From: Spirodela intermedia
Lineage: Eukaryota > Streptophyta > Magnoliopsida > Alismatales > Araceae
Direction: 5' to 3'
Assembly (NCBI GenBank): GCA_902729315.2
Contig: LR746266.1
Span: 2,924,759 to 2,988,758, forward strand
DNA: 64,000 nt
Position numbers and translations under genes: made by a program. Of the stretch, positions 43,029 to 57,120 are shown piece after piece. The notes under the pieces are model-generated. The model made no database searches. It saw nothing but the letters and a program-made list of their open reading frames with translations, and was not told where the DNA came from. Numbering within the stretch: position 1 is the first letter of the stretch; every line of letters starts with the position of its first letter.

Positions 43029-46000
43029 TTAGGATTCAGGGCTTGAAACATTCATAGTATTAAGGTGTTTACTAACCTCATCGAGCCCGATCTCAGATTT
43101 CACGGACACCTGAATCGCGCCGTGGGGCCCAAATATCTTGTAGCTTTCCAATTCGTCTTCCGCATTAATCACACACTTGGGCTGCTGCAGAAGATCACAT
43201 TTGGAAACCACATCCAGCCAGAGATGATCCTTAAATCTTTCCCTTATCTCCTTGTACAGAGCAAACTGCACCACCATCCATAGTCAGGTTAGATGGCGGA
43301 TTACGGCATCTAGAAGGAAGAACCCTGAAAAGTTCAAGCTCAGGGAAACCTGATTCGATGGCGAGGTCCCACATTCTCCTGTAAGATCGTGAACGTAGAG
43401 CACTGCAGTCGGCAGGTGAGAGAGAACAGCGAGGGTGAGCTTCTCCAGGTTGTTCCTCTTATCTGGGTCAAGATGAGCACCCTGTAAGCTAATGCAGAAA
43501 GAGTGGAGGATTATATTCACAGAGCTGTTGAAACAAAGTTTATTCATCTTTTTTTTGAAACAACCAAAGTTGGGCAAAAAGATGTGGAAGGAAATTGATA
43601 AGGCTGACGATGGATGGGAGGGAAATCTTGGGATTTCCCACGTTGATGGAAATCACGTCTCAGGCTGTGCTGGCCAGAAAAGCTGCAGCTCTGGGGAAGG
43701 ATGGCCCAGAAGAAGAAAACCTTAACCTTTTAAGGCAAAAGTTTTAGTTCTAAAATGAACAGATGCATGTATGATAGCAGAGATAGGTCAAGAAGATTTC
43801 TTTCTCACTAAGAATGAGCGAAAAATAAAGCTATGAGATTATAGGTAAGATCTTTAGAGAAACGAAATTCCCCGAAGAAAACCCATCTGGTCAAGAAAAT
43901 AAGCAAATCCTCATTCATAAGAGAGTTGAGAGGATAGGAATTTTCTTATTAGATAAAAATGGGCACCAGCACCAATGATAGCCGAATTTATTGCAGCAGC
44001 CATCAAACGTGACGCCCATTAGTGGACGGAAACGTTCCCGCTAATCATCTAATGGATCTTCTGTCAAAAATTTCCGATGAAACAAAAAGAATTTCTTCCC
44101 CTCAAAATGCTTCTTTTTGCTAAGTATATGAAAGCAACGCTGTGTGTAAATTGAATAACTCACCATCGTCTCTATTGAGAAGTCCAGGAGTGTCTGTAAC
44201 CTGCAGTGGGCGTCAGCAGTTGGAGACATCAGGGACTAGAAGCACACAAAAAAAATGCTCGGAACAAGACTATAATTTTTCCAGTAATATTCACAAATCA
44301 TGAAGAACATGGCATGAGCTCCAGGTCCTCATACATCATCCATGTCCCCGGCCTTAGATGAATTCATAAGACAGTGGTGGACCATAAAATGTAAATACTG
44401 GGTACTCATACCTTTCCAATTTAAATTTCGAATTCGTAATTAAAAGCCAACACTTTATTAAGAAAAGCCGTTCCACAGGGAAGGGCACTCATGTTTGTAA
44501 ATCATCAGGAATACGGCACAAACTCCAGGACCTTTTACCTCATTCGTGCTCTCTCCTCACTTGAGATTCGAAAATTTCCTACTCTAATCTTAAATTCCTA
44601 AATAAAGTCAAATACTTTCATATGAATAGGCCTTCCAGCAGGGGAAACGGTGGCGGGTGGGGGTGAGGGGGTGGGGAGGGCGCACGTTTCACACATGATC
44701 TGCATTCTCTATTCTATCTCATTCAATCCAATTGGGAAATGTGAATTCAAACAGTTGCCCATGGTCGCCTAACTTTCTGAGCATTATGGTCTCATTAACT
44801 TCTAGGACTCGATTATGCTGAAATACCCATCCCCACCAAAGTTTCCGACGACCTCCCACCTGCAAAAAATGTCAGGAGAGGTGGGCCTCGTTATGTATGG
44901 ACCAAGTTGCCGAACAAGAGTAAGCACAGAAACGGCATCACTCTGGAACTCTAGTCAAAGCTAACGTGAAGTCCAACTCTCTAACAAGATGAGAAATCAC
45001 AAGCCGAGTAACAAAACCTGATCACCTGAAAATGCTCATAGTTGACGCCAATGTGACCCATCAAGATCCCTCTGGTTGTGAAAGGGTAGTTGCAGACCTG
45101 GTTAAAAGCAACGCATTATAAAATTAATGAACAAAGTGATACTGTTCTCGTTCGAGACAAACCTTGCAATAGAAAAACTTCCTTTCCATCATTTCAGAAT
45201 ATTTCTACAGTCTGTTGGTCGACCTTTTTATTTCCTTATCTCATGAAGATATGGTGGCATAGCCAATATTTAAATGAAGGGTCGTTTCACTTTAGGCCTC
45301 GGAAGATATTTTGAATTTGAAAAATAAGCCCTATTGGATTCAGAACGAATCCCTGGACGCCTGACATTATTATCAATAATAACTTCCATCGCCAGCCATT
45401 ATCCCACTCTCGACTAACTATAATTGAAGGATTACATGAATTTACAAGTAAATGGTATTCTTGCACACCTCACCTAAAAGGGGAGCAGCATAAATCGGCA
45501 TTTACCTTGGAAGGCCACTAAGGAAGGGCCTTAGCCACCTTCCTAAGGAGACAGGTCAGGGTGACTTCAACCCCCAATCTGGAGAAGCAGCAGGTCAGGC
45601 CCACTTGGGCCACCTACTTCGGTCTGATCAAGCCCAGTGTAAGGGGCTAGAAATAGCAAGGTGGGGATGGAATATGAGGCTTTCTGAGAATGATCATATA
45701 GGATAAGGACCTTAAAAGGATACACTACAGACATTTGCTTTCTTCAAATGTTACTTAGGAGCGGTCACAATGTTTTTAGATTTTGAAGGAATATATTGAA
45801 GTCCAGCAAAGATGGTGATTTTTTTTTCCAACTCAAAGAATTTCAGGCGCTTCAAACCAAGAACACAGATGAAATCCAGCATCCAAAATTTTAATGAATG
45901 ATGTGAACAAACAAATAGAAACAACGGAAAATGAGGAACAAGTAAATAGAACCATGGCTTTGAGTTAGTATGATGTCAACAAAATTAGCAAGCTAAATTA

Positions 46001-49000
46001 CGGATCATCAATACACAGTCAGATGTACCAAGGATGACAGCTATTCTATTTCATCGGATGAGAAAGTTTATTGCTACGTGGATAAAGTTTATTAAGAACA
46101 GCCTTTGACTCTAGCATCCTTTGTACGTAATCATCCCTGGCATTCAATGCCATTTACATAGAGGAGCATTTGCTCACTTCCCTCACGTGAAATCCATATG
46201 CTTTTTGGAAGATTAGTTAGAGGTTTTCTCTCTTTTTGGATAATTCTTTTACTTCCCACGCTATTTTATTCAACCTGAACTACTAACTACTGCAAAACCT
46301 ACAGTCAGCGTTTAGCATCCTTTATACGCAGAATTATGTAATTCGGTCTTTAGCATCCTTTATTTCGCAGGCTATATCTTCAGAAACTGATGGAAATAGT
46401 TAATTTCTAGGACTTCGCAAATTCTCCAAAATAATGGATATTTTCTTTAGACTCAGTATGTGGCCTGATACCAACATTCAAGATCATAGAAAAAAATTAT
46501 CTGTGTCCAATGATTAGGCCACTTCTCACAACAAATTTCTTAAGTTTATTGCAAGCCTTGGCCATCTTGCTTTCAGTGATCACACAATGAACTAATTATA
46601 TCGGATTCTTTTCAATAAAACAATATTTTATAACATCTTTTAAGTTTATAGTCATTCCAAGGGCAATAAACCTGTCTAACAAAAGATTGCTCAGTAAAGA
46701 AAACTTGACACTGAGAATTAAATATTTTATATTACTATCATCACTAAAACTTATGTTGCTGATAGTTTGGGGAATGCAGGCATCCCTATTTAGTGAACGA
46801 CATCTTCTGTAATGGATGTACCATCTAAATGATAGGATCTTACATCTAGTGAGTATAAGCATGCGTTTTTTTACTTGTATTTTTTTCAAAGGGGCGGATG
46901 CTAAGCCCAAGGGCGTGAGACTCATCTCTCTGGCAAGGAGGATGCAGTACTATGCTGTAATGAGGGACTCATCAGTATTATGATGTAGTCTCATGCACAG
47001 AAAATGCAGACCACTAACCTTCAGCAAAGAGATGAGAGCGTGCTCCTTTCTGACGAGGTGATGAAGGAATTGTTATCATAACCCAGACGTTCCCTATTTT
47101 ATAGTTATTTGAGAACTTTGAAACAGAAGGGGTTTGACATGTAACAAAGGGATATCGACCGACACACATAATAGATTTTCTTTTTTTGAAAGTGAATAGT
47201 ACGACGTGATAATTGCTATAGAAAAAAAAGAAGACAAATATATCCAATCAGCTAAGAAAAACCAAAAGAAACCTCTCTATATAAACTAGGAAATAGTGGA
47301 GGACGATTAAATAGTTTACCTGAAAGGAAACTTCAATCCTGTGAAGGATGTCCATATTTCAAAAACACTAAATTCGATAGCAGAAGAGTCTGTTTCTGCT
47401 CATTCGATTTTTTTACGATTGTGCTTCTTAATTCAGGACTTTTTATAAGATGTGTGAGAAACCCCTCCCTCATAGTCCGGAACTCGATCTAATTCCAAAT
47501 CATGGGCTTGTCACAGGTAAAACCAAAAAATATTTCTGTCGCAACTGTCGCAATGTTTTCATGAAAAAGATCAACTAATACAAATATTTATTGAAAATTT
47601 CCGAGAACTTTATTTAAAATGATTTTTGGACGGTGGATAACCATTTCATTAAGTTCATTACTAGCAGAGGAACAAACTATTAAATATTGCAACAATTTAC
47701 AAAATACACAAATAACAATGAACTAAAGCGGTGTTATCATATACTAAGTTTAAAGACGTACCTCAGGCTTCCCAGTTGAAAGTATACGAACAAGTGATGA
47801 TTTTCCAACGTTGGGGGCTCCCACAAGACACAATGTTGGGGTCGCTGGATCTACCACTGGCATAGCACGCAAGGTCTGTGAAATTACACCAACCATTTAG
47901 ACTTGTAATGTACAAACAATGTGGCCCAATTGGTCCATCCGTCATTTTCCAATGATCAAATTTTTCAGACAGAAGAGAGCACAAAAAATATCAGCCAAAC
48001 TCATACTCTGCAATATTAGACTTCATGGCCTCATAGAAGGATGCATAAAACTCGGCACTTCTGACATGATTTGACAGACTCACATAAGCAAAAAGCTTCA
48101 ACCAGTATAAGTCATAAGAGGAAAATTTCTGCTAGGCCCGAAATGACGCCCATTGTAAAACCCAGTATTCAGTTTACTTACAGACGTAAGAGTAACGGAC
48201 CACAGTCGAAAGGTTAAGTTCTGAACTAATCAGAAGAACGAGTCGTGAGGTCGGTAGTTAAGGGACTAACAAGTCTTTTGCAAGGACAAGGAGAGCAGCA
48301 GCCGTATCAAAAGGCCATCTTCTGTCTAGTTTCCAGCAGAATCCCCTCTCTCTCTCTCTTCCTCTCTCTCTCTCTCTCTGTTCCTGTTATATAACTCCAA
48401 GCAATTTCAGTTGTTTTCTCATCATCGAATTGGTGCCCTGTACGGTTCTTTTTAATTATTTTCCGTTCAAATGAAGATATTGACCTGAATGTGCTGCAAG
48501 CCACAAGAATGAAGGCAGATTGGTCCAAGGTCATGCTCCAAATAAAACACCAAATAACCTCCAAATGGAATAGACAACCATTTGGAAAATCCAAGTACAT
48601 ATTTATTCCAAAAATTTATCCCCCGCTTTCCGACTACAACAAAAATTAAAATAAATTGAGCATAAACTAACTAGCGATCTTTGTTTCAAGGCAGAACCAA
48701 AATGATTTAATGACCAAATAAAAATAGATACCAGAGTTATCTTCCATTTGACGATATCAAAATCCTTCAGATGTCTATTAGACTTATATGACATCTCAGA
48801 TTTAAATGCTTCTCAAACATACTCAATAACAACATAATGTTTCATATGCAGGCAACAACGCAATTGCAACATACCATTTGTTAACAAGAGCCTTGCAGTA
48901 AGATTGCCAAATATATTATATTTATCAGCAGGATGCCAGAAGCTCACATCTCACGAGCGCCATGGAAAGCAGATGTCATCAAATGCTATTATTCTTTTGG

Positions 49001-52000
49001 ACATGCTTGTCTAAGTCAAAACAAAGACGGGTGGGATAGAAGGTAATTAATCTGGTTCAAGCTAAAAAAATACCTCAACGGCTGTAGAAAAATATTCTGA
49101 CTAATATCTTAGGAATGTTATTTAAACTCATGTAACCCAGTCAGGCCCGTAATCAGCTGACCTACGCATGCTGGCAAACCAATATGAGAAATGAACAAAA
49201 AGTCATGTTACCTTGGCAATCTTTAACAAATCTTCAACAGCATGCCTTTGAAGATGGAAAGCATCTTCCAGTTTCCTCACCCCCTGCAACCAGCAACCAG
49301 ACAAACATTATAGGGCATAAGCATGTACAGATAAAATAGAAAATCCCAAATATGCAATAAGGGACAGGAGACATAAACAGGAACAAAAACTAATATATAA
49401 CTAAAGAGCTGTATCACAGGAACTATGTACAGACCTCACTTAATCTTTCTTCTGCTTCACGCTTCGTTGATGACTGCCAAGGTTAAATATCCAACCTAGT
49501 AAAAATCTTTACTTTACTCAAAAAATAAAGGGGGTGGAGAAAAGTGAAAGGAAAAAAAAAAGAAACAGAGAAACATTTGTGGCATGAAATGTATACGAAC
49601 TTTGACATAATCTCAACCGAAATTTAAATCAGCATAAACCAATTTACCGTAAAAAAGTATGATTTAGAACACAACCAAATTTGAATGTATGCTAAACTAA
49701 GACGTGACAACAGATTCTGTCATTAATGAATCATTCATCACAAGTTCACCATCTCACGGAACATGAAACCAACAATGCCATAGAAAACCCTGTTTAAGTG
49801 TGTGGGCTCGTTAAGATGTCTCCATCTACTTACGCTACTTCAAAAGCCATAATCTTCAACCAATGTGCCTGAATGTTAGGAGGAAGAATAGGATATTAAT
49901 AAGGAACCAATAAATAATCATGGGGTTAGAATTTCATTTTTTCTTCATAACGGGAAGGGAAACCATGGGACCACTGTTGCAGTACTGACAACACATTCAT
50001 TGAACATTCTACCATCACACCATACGAGAGAACATCTTATAGAAAATTGATTTATTTGAAGACACCAAAAGGACCAAAGATATGTGTCACTCTGTACATA
50101 ATCTTGGGAGTATGACAACAAGTTCAAAAACGAATGTCAGAAGAAACCCAAGAAATAAGTTTATCACTTAGATTCAATGAGATCTATTTTATCCTATGCA
50201 TTCAAAACCAGAGAATCAATTCATGACAGATATATTGTTTAACACAGATTACTTTTCTCTTATTAACATTTTCAGCCAAGTACTAACTTTATCAACAAAT
50301 CTCACAACATTCATTAAATATGTTTTCATGACTCCGCACAACAGAGAACTGTTTAGACACCTCTCTAACACAGTTATATAAGCACATTGGGATAGCATGG
50401 CTGAATTTATTTGTCTCCAACACATATTCCTAGGAGTGGGTCTGTTACCTAGAGTAGCAAAGAAAGTTACAGGAACCATGGCATAGACGTCATTACACAA
50501 ATGTTTAAAAAAAAAATGACAACTAATCCGCATCCTCTGGTATCCTTTGAACAATTGGGAGTGAGAGCAACTGGCAAACTTTTAAAATAAATGCGTCGCT
50601 CAGAAACTGGCAATTACATCATAAAGTGAGTTGCGTTCAAGAAACTTTTGGACAAAAACAACCTTCCTCAATTTTGACATATTGGGTAACATGGTCTTCA
50701 ATTTCTCAATCTTAAGAGATTTGGAAACATGGTCTTCACCACTTTGATGTAGACTTTGGAAATATTGCACAGAGGTTTTTGAGAGCAAATTAAAAATACA
50801 CCTGCAGATCCCCTTTTTTGGATAATTGTTTATTATGTGGTCTTGTACTGCCTTTGTATGTAAATATAAATCAGAATTATCGGTGTGATATATATTGGTT
50901 TGAATGCCTCTGTACGTCAACAAACCGATTCACAATTCTACACCATAGAATGTAAGATTACAGACTTACAAGATAGAATGGTATCCACGACATTTAAAAG
51001 CAAAATGAGAGCTGGACAAAAGGTAGAGTATTTGCTTTCATAATACATGTATCTTGTGCGCAAATTTTACAGAGTTTTCAAATCACATGAAACATTACTC
51101 TAGCATCCATAAGTGCGAAATAAATCTATATAAGGAAGATTTTCTTCTATGGTAACCATGCAGAGGTTAAAAAACGAAAAGTTCCAACAACAACACACTC
51201 CACAAGAGACGTTGATCCATGGAAATAAGCAAATCTTAAAAACCACTCAAAAGTGTAATTCTAAGCTATTGTTGATCAAACCTGAGCACAAAGTGCAGCA
51301 TGTTCTTTTCCAACAGACAAAATCTTCTTCCTAAGAGAGTCTACCCTGCCCAATACCTATGAGAGGCACACAAATTAGAAAAAATAGAAAAATATGAATA
51401 TTTACAAACAACTTTCCAATCTATAAAATGAAGAGAGCCATCCATCCTTATTCGGTACAACTAAAAAGCATTCATCGGTTATGGATGATCACAATAACAA
51501 AAGTATAGATTATGGAAGATAAATTTTCAAGTAAAGTGATATCCAATTATATATTAAAACCATGATATGAGCTTAATGAACAATGAAAGAGGTCTACATT
51601 CTCTATTTCTTTATTTTTTTCGCTCTTTTGTTCCAAAAAATAGAAAATATAACTAGTGATGTCGTAGCACTCAGAATAAGCCAATTCTGATACAGATCGA
51701 TATTGCCCATTATATTTTGGGGGGATAGTTCAAACTCTGGCAGAGAACACTTCCTTTTGAGAAGCCAGATCTTTGCCGGGAATTAGATAAATCATTCATC
51801 AGAATAAAGGAGAGAGCTAGAATACGACTCTTAATTTATCCCCTTTTTGCGGGTAGAATGTACCTGTAGTACTCGGGGAATAATTTTAGTGCATCTACAT
51901 AACTTCTTCCCGTCTCGTTGGCAAGATTACCTAAACCAGCTTGAAGGGAAATGGGAAAAAAGAGTTTCAACTAGTGGCCTAAGAGTTCACAAAGGAATTG

Positions 52001-55000
52001 AGAAACCAAAACACTGGTTGGATGGATGCATTGCATTTTCAGACCAGTAATAAGTTAAACTTCTTTCATTTACAGTGTAAATCCTATAAAATTTTTGTGG
52101 GGTTATTATTTGGTCATGTACTGAAATGATCCCATCAAATCAAATCAAGCTTAGTGATCTCAGTACAATATTTTGAACCCACAGGTGAGGAAAAAACCAT
52201 GTTAGATCACCCTGGCTTGGTTGTAAACAATGGACTGAGTTCTAATTAATGTGATTCCATAGATGAAAGCTTGTCCAGGACATTGCAATCCAGATAAGAC
52301 GCATTGACTTGAAATTTCAAGTCAGATGATCAGCAAAAAAGTTTCTAAACATAATACATCTATCACTCAAATCTGGTCACCTGACTGACTTAAACTAAAT
52401 ACTTCACTCAAAAAAAAACCCGAAAATCAAGCTAACAAAGACATTATTTACATTCCCAGAAGTTGGGCAAACATGAGATCGATAATAAAGCATTTTGGGG
52501 TTTTGACAGTGCAAAGATGCTTTCTGACTCAACCATGATAGAAAGAAATAAGAGGAAGAAGAGAGAAAGAGAGAACAAAATGGAGGAAAAGATAACATCA
52601 AAGAGGAGATGAAACATCCTACCCCCATTACATCCAGTTAATGATAACTTTGGTACTTCTTTTCCTTGCTCATTTTCTTCAAGCGCCCTAAACCTACCCC
52701 TACTCTCCCTCATTAGCCTTGTTCATAGGTGTTACTACAGACTGTAATTGTATGGAGGTACAACAAAGGTAGACTATCAAAGAATCATGACCACAGGCGT
52801 AAAGAGTGGTGGAGAGATCCAAAAAGAGATGGAATGGAGATGGAGGCTTTTTTAGTAAGAGAATGAATGAATGCTTGGTCTACTAAAAAAACATTCTAGC
52901 GCCACCATCATAAATTCTGAGCCAAATGACATCATATAGTGCTACTCATTGAGTATCAACAATTTTGATCAACAGGATCCAGCATCAGTGCTAAACTCAG
53001 GAGATACTAAAACATTTCCATGAATGTTTAAATAAACAAGAAAAGGCTTCCAAATGATAGACTAATTCGCCAATTATCCACGTCACATATGATCTATTTC
53101 TCCTTTATCATAAGAGAGTCATAAGCTGAGCATCTTGAAGACAAAGGTGATATCTGGTAACAGAATGGGGGGCCCTGCCCTCCAACTTTAAATAACATCC
53201 CAGAAATGGTTTCTTTTTCTCTTCAGGAAAGCATAAGTTTTCAGTGGAAGAGTTCTTTAAGTGATTCCCACTCATTAGATAATAATTACAGGAGAGAGTA
53301 TCCCTTGTTACACTCCACTAATTGGTATACCCAAATGACTGACCACTTCCAGACTCCTACCTAATTTTATTCTGCTTTAACCAAAATGTTAGATGGAAAA
53401 ACTTCGAAGTCAAGGCCATTGGACCAACCGTTCAGTTAGCAGACCACAGTGAAGTCATGGGATGTAAATTCCAGTAGCCACTGACTCCATAGAGTGGAAA
53501 ACACCGTGCATCAAATGAGCAATAAAAATATAAAAAACACAGAGATAAAGGTAAACATAGCGGACAACAGTGAGAATAACCATATGAGCATCTAAGAAGC
53601 AACCAGTAATAATTTTTCGTTGCAAGGGACGGTAACTGAGCATGAAAGAAAAAATCAAAGAAAATTAGTGGTTTACCTCCTCATAATTCCCTTCCCCAAA
53701 AGTCAACTCGATAAGAGAACGTTCATAGGGATGTAACAGATATTTCTTGGGGAAGTTCGCTAGATAAAGCCTCAAAGGAACAGCTATTTCCTGAATGCAT
53801 CAAAGAATTGATACGGTTATTTGTGAGAAAATTTGCAGATGTAATGGTAAAAATTAACAATTTATATGTAAAGTTTTCACCTTGCGCCTTCACATCAGTG
53901 TACTGATGGCCTATTATCAGTAGATTATGCATGATCAAGCCATTTTCTAGAAGATACTAAATGCGTATTTCAAAGAACAAACCTTCATCAATGCATCGAG
54001 ATGTTTAGCACCTTTGTTTTTCTCCCTCTTTGCAATATTTGCAATACCTGCAAAGTAAAAATAATAATCAAAAGCCAGAGCCAAGAATAGGTGTTTCTAG
54101 CCTGATGAGATTGAACAATACGTGATACAATCCTTTACCCTTAGATGGAGTAACTCTCCTGGCTTTCCGTTTTGCAGAAGAAAGTATATCATCCGAAGGC
54201 ATCACCATGGGTAAATTTTGAAAGGCTCCGACCATTTTAGGCATGGTTGAAGGTTTCTCCTATTCACAAAAAACCCATAGAATAGAGATTACATGGGGAA
54301 ACTATCTAAAACAGAATATTATCCGAGTCAAAAAACTGGTAATAATGCATAAAAAACACGAGAAAATAACGTATAGACTTCTACAGAGACCACAAAACAC
54401 GGCTACCCATTTTTAGGAGGGAATAGTCGAATGATTTATGATCTTCTGCACACTGGGAACATCATACGATTTGAGAGCCTACAACCAGCTAATATCGCAA
54501 ATGACTGACCTCAACCTTTCATAGGATATCACATGGCAGTTTATCATTACAGGGAAACTGATGTCATTGTTAGTTTTCTGGTGACAGGGAGAACCCTTGT
54601 ATTATTCTACACACCACCTTCATATTCGTTATCTGAAAGAATGACGAGATGACTACCATGGCTTCTCTTTCCACTGTTTTCCATCTATTCCCAAAAGCAA
54701 AGATCAAACCATATCCCTATATAATTGAGCAACAAGCTTTCTGCTCACATCCTCCATCATTTAGATCATTTACGATCTATAGTGCAGGCAGATTAATAAA
54801 TATAAATAAACCACTCTCAGTGTAGGTTTCGTCAAAAGTAACAGTTCAGAGATCAGTTAACTTAGTTCTAATTAATTATTTTAGATATAATCTACTAAGA
54901 AACCAAAATTAACTTCTAACATTCCAGTCTTATTAAAGCTTAAATTTTAACGAATAAGACTCCTTGTCTATCATCATATCACACGATTTGCTCTATATAA

Positions 55001-55882
55001 ATACCATATCCAAGCTGCTAGAATCAGTGCCATGTACCAGAAAAATTAGATTATGCCACAGTAAATCATAAGAATAAACTTTTAAGCGATTAAATTTTTT
55101 TACAAGAAATGGGTAAATTTTCAATCCCAGGTATGAACTGTAGGGAGAATCCAAAATAGAACCTTGGTTACGGTTTCATGCCCTTTCCCAACAGCTTCGT
55201 CTGTAGCTGATTGCACCTGTTGTCTTACATACAGAACTGAGCATATTCGCCTCTTTACAACAGCATATAGATCTGAATTACAGCATCAAACACCACAGAT
55301 GTCAACATAACTTTTTTGAAATAGGAAATTCAATTTAAATCATGGAAAATGGGGATTGGTTCACAGATGAGACACTATGAATTAAAAAAAATTCATGGCT
55401 CCCTACGAATGAGCTACACGAATCCGTATGAGAAGAATAGGACTCAACAAATTTTCTGGAGATAAACCAAGACTAAAGAGCCATATCTCGAAGGAGAAAC
55501 TGAAATAAACCTTTTTTCAGTGAATGAGACATGAAACTCGAGCTAAAGAAGAAACCGCATAACTTGGCACACCATCCCGGAGAAGTTGAGTATACTACAC
55601 CGATAATCCAGATAGAAAATCGGGAAAATACAAGAAGATAAAAAAAACATACTCAAACAGATAATGATTAGTAAATTGGAAAGCCCATCAATAACGGAAT
55701 GCGGCGGGGAACTCTCGACGTTTCAGGAGCCGCAACCGGCGACAAGAGTGAGCTACTCTTCCAAGCAAGATACTAGAGGGATGCCTCACGAGAGGGAAGC
55801 GGAGGGCGGCCTCTTCCCGCATGCAATCTGGTAGAAGGAAACCGCAGCTGATGGAGCAGGTTGAAGGTCCCGCCGCTCCCGC

Positions 55883-55886
<4 letters not shown>
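43029..55886 (-). CDS. NOG1-domain GTPase, organelle-type (PDE318-like), 13 exons
   Basis: NOG1-family GTPases assist large ribosomal subunit assembly. Proposed exons in coding order: 55886-55790, 55206-55163, 54256-54139, 54047-53983, 53790-53677, 51356-51282, 49473-49435, 49283-49212, 47875-47762, 45097-45026, 44200-44164, 43462-43350, 43265-43029, giving about 398 residues. The NOG1 N-terminal helical region (IANIAKREKNKGAKHLDAL, NFPKKYLLHPYERSLIEL) precedes the G domain: G1 GAPNVGKSS (227-235), FTTRGILMGH, G3 DTPGLL (273-278), IEKLTLAVL-like NLEKLTLAVL, VHDLTGECGTSP and SKCD (341-344) at G4. It ends soon after the G domain and lacks the long C-terminal half of cytosolic/nucleolar NOG1. 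With an N-terminus rich in Arg, Ser and Pro, this suggests an organelle protein like Arabidopsis PDE318; targeting is inferred. Exon 1 to 2 is the weakest join: an acceptor at 55216 is possible but breaks frame with the donor chosen. Confidence 0.88.
45480..45660. other. GC-rich island inside an intron of the NOG1-like gene
   Basis: A roughly 180-bp GC-rich block in an otherwise AT-rich intron, with partly self-complementary runs such as GGAAGGGCCTTAGCCACCTTCC. It may be a small old transposon insertion, but no terminal repeats or target-site duplications were identified. Confidence 0.25.

Positions 55887-55927
<41 letters not shown>
55887..55927. repeat. (CT)n tract touching the NOG1-like start codon
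   Basis: On the coding (minus) strand this is a GA run that ends directly at the proposed ATG, forming the 3' end of the 5' UTR. Confidence 0.9.
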
Positions 55928-55930
<3 letters not shown>

Positions 55931-56149
55931 GTCTATACAGAGACCGATTGGGTGGGTGCCCAGAACACTGATTAAAGGATTCTACTATCAGTAAAAGAAA
56001 ACTGGATATCCTTATTGATAATTTGAAATATTTAATCTTATAGGCCAAGATTTTAAAATATTAATTAAAAAAGGGGCTTAAATGTTAGATTACCTCCGCA
56101 GAGCCAACTAAGCGAGATCCCGTGTTAAAGGGCCTTGTGCAATTACCTT

Positions 56150-56350
56150 CATCTTATCTTAAACACAGATTAGCCCTATTTGGTGTAGAGAGAGAAATAT
56201 AGGGAGATGATCATGACATTTGGCAAACACTCGTCTTATCCTAAACCCAGTCAACCTCCATAAACACGGATTAACCCTATTTGGGTAGTGAGAGAGAGAG
56301 AGGAAGATGATCGTGATATTTGGCAAACCCTATTTTCGGTAAAGACAAAG

Positions 56351-56398
<48 letters not shown>

Positions 56399-56870
56399 TA
56401 GGAACTAATAGGGAGTTGACCAGGATGCTTGGCAAACCCTATTCCTAATCTACAACTAGCCAACCCTATTTGTGGGGATGAGTTGACCTAAGAGGAAGAT
56501 GACTATGATACTTGGCAACTATTAGTCCCATCCTACTACCTTAGTCAAACGCCGATTGATCCTATGTGGCGGAGGGAGAAGAAAGAGAGAGAGAGAGAGA
56601 TGTCTAACATAAAGATGGCCATGATGTTTAGCAAACCCTAATTCTACCCTCAGTCAACAATGCACCTCTAAAACCACAAAGGAAAGATAATCACATATCA
56701 CCCCCACCTAGAAGAGAGAGAAAGATAGAGGTCTAAGATGAAGATGATATGATGTTAGCAAACCCTAATTCTAGCCTCAGTCCACAGTGCACCTCTAAAA
56801 CCAAAATGGAAAGATAATCACAGATTACCCCCACCTAGAAGAGAGAGAGAGAGAGAGAGAAAGAGTTATT
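56150..56870. repeat. Degenerate tandem array with telo-box cores upstream of the NOG1-like gene
   Basis: About five to six diverged units of roughly 100-130 bp. Most contain a GA run, then GATGAT(C/G)(A/G)TGA, then GGCAAACCCTA or AGCAAACCCTAATTC, then CAGTCAAC/CAGTCCAC. The two last units (about 56610-56725 and 56726-56850) are nearly identical. AAACCCTA, the plant telo-box core, appears near 56324, 56433, 56631 and 56758, and a (TA)n(GA)n microsatellite lies at 56350-56398. The array sits in the promoter region of the NOG1-like gene. Confidence 0.75.
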
Positions 56871-57119
56871 ATCACGGAGAGGATATCCGCAGATCTTGCC
56901 GCCATGCAGCGGCAAAGAGGGGAAATGTGTCGCTTCCCGCCGTCTGATGTTTCTCTTCTGAAGATTAAAGATCTGTTTACAAATAAATTCCTCGTGATGT
57001 GGAAGCCCAAGAACAAGAAGATCCGAAGCAAATGAAGGCAGAAAGACCCAAGAAATTATTATTTATATAACTTCTTGACGACGACCACAACAAAGATCAA
57101 GAAAATGACGAATGGTGAT

Positions 57120-57120
57120 A

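Noticed and set aside
43463-43577. Upstream extension of the twelfth NOG1-like exon (residues GAHLD before DKRNN)
   Set aside because: Starting at the earlier AG breaks frame with the preceding exon; the acceptor at 43463-43464 restores the conserved DDxRNNLEKL sequence.
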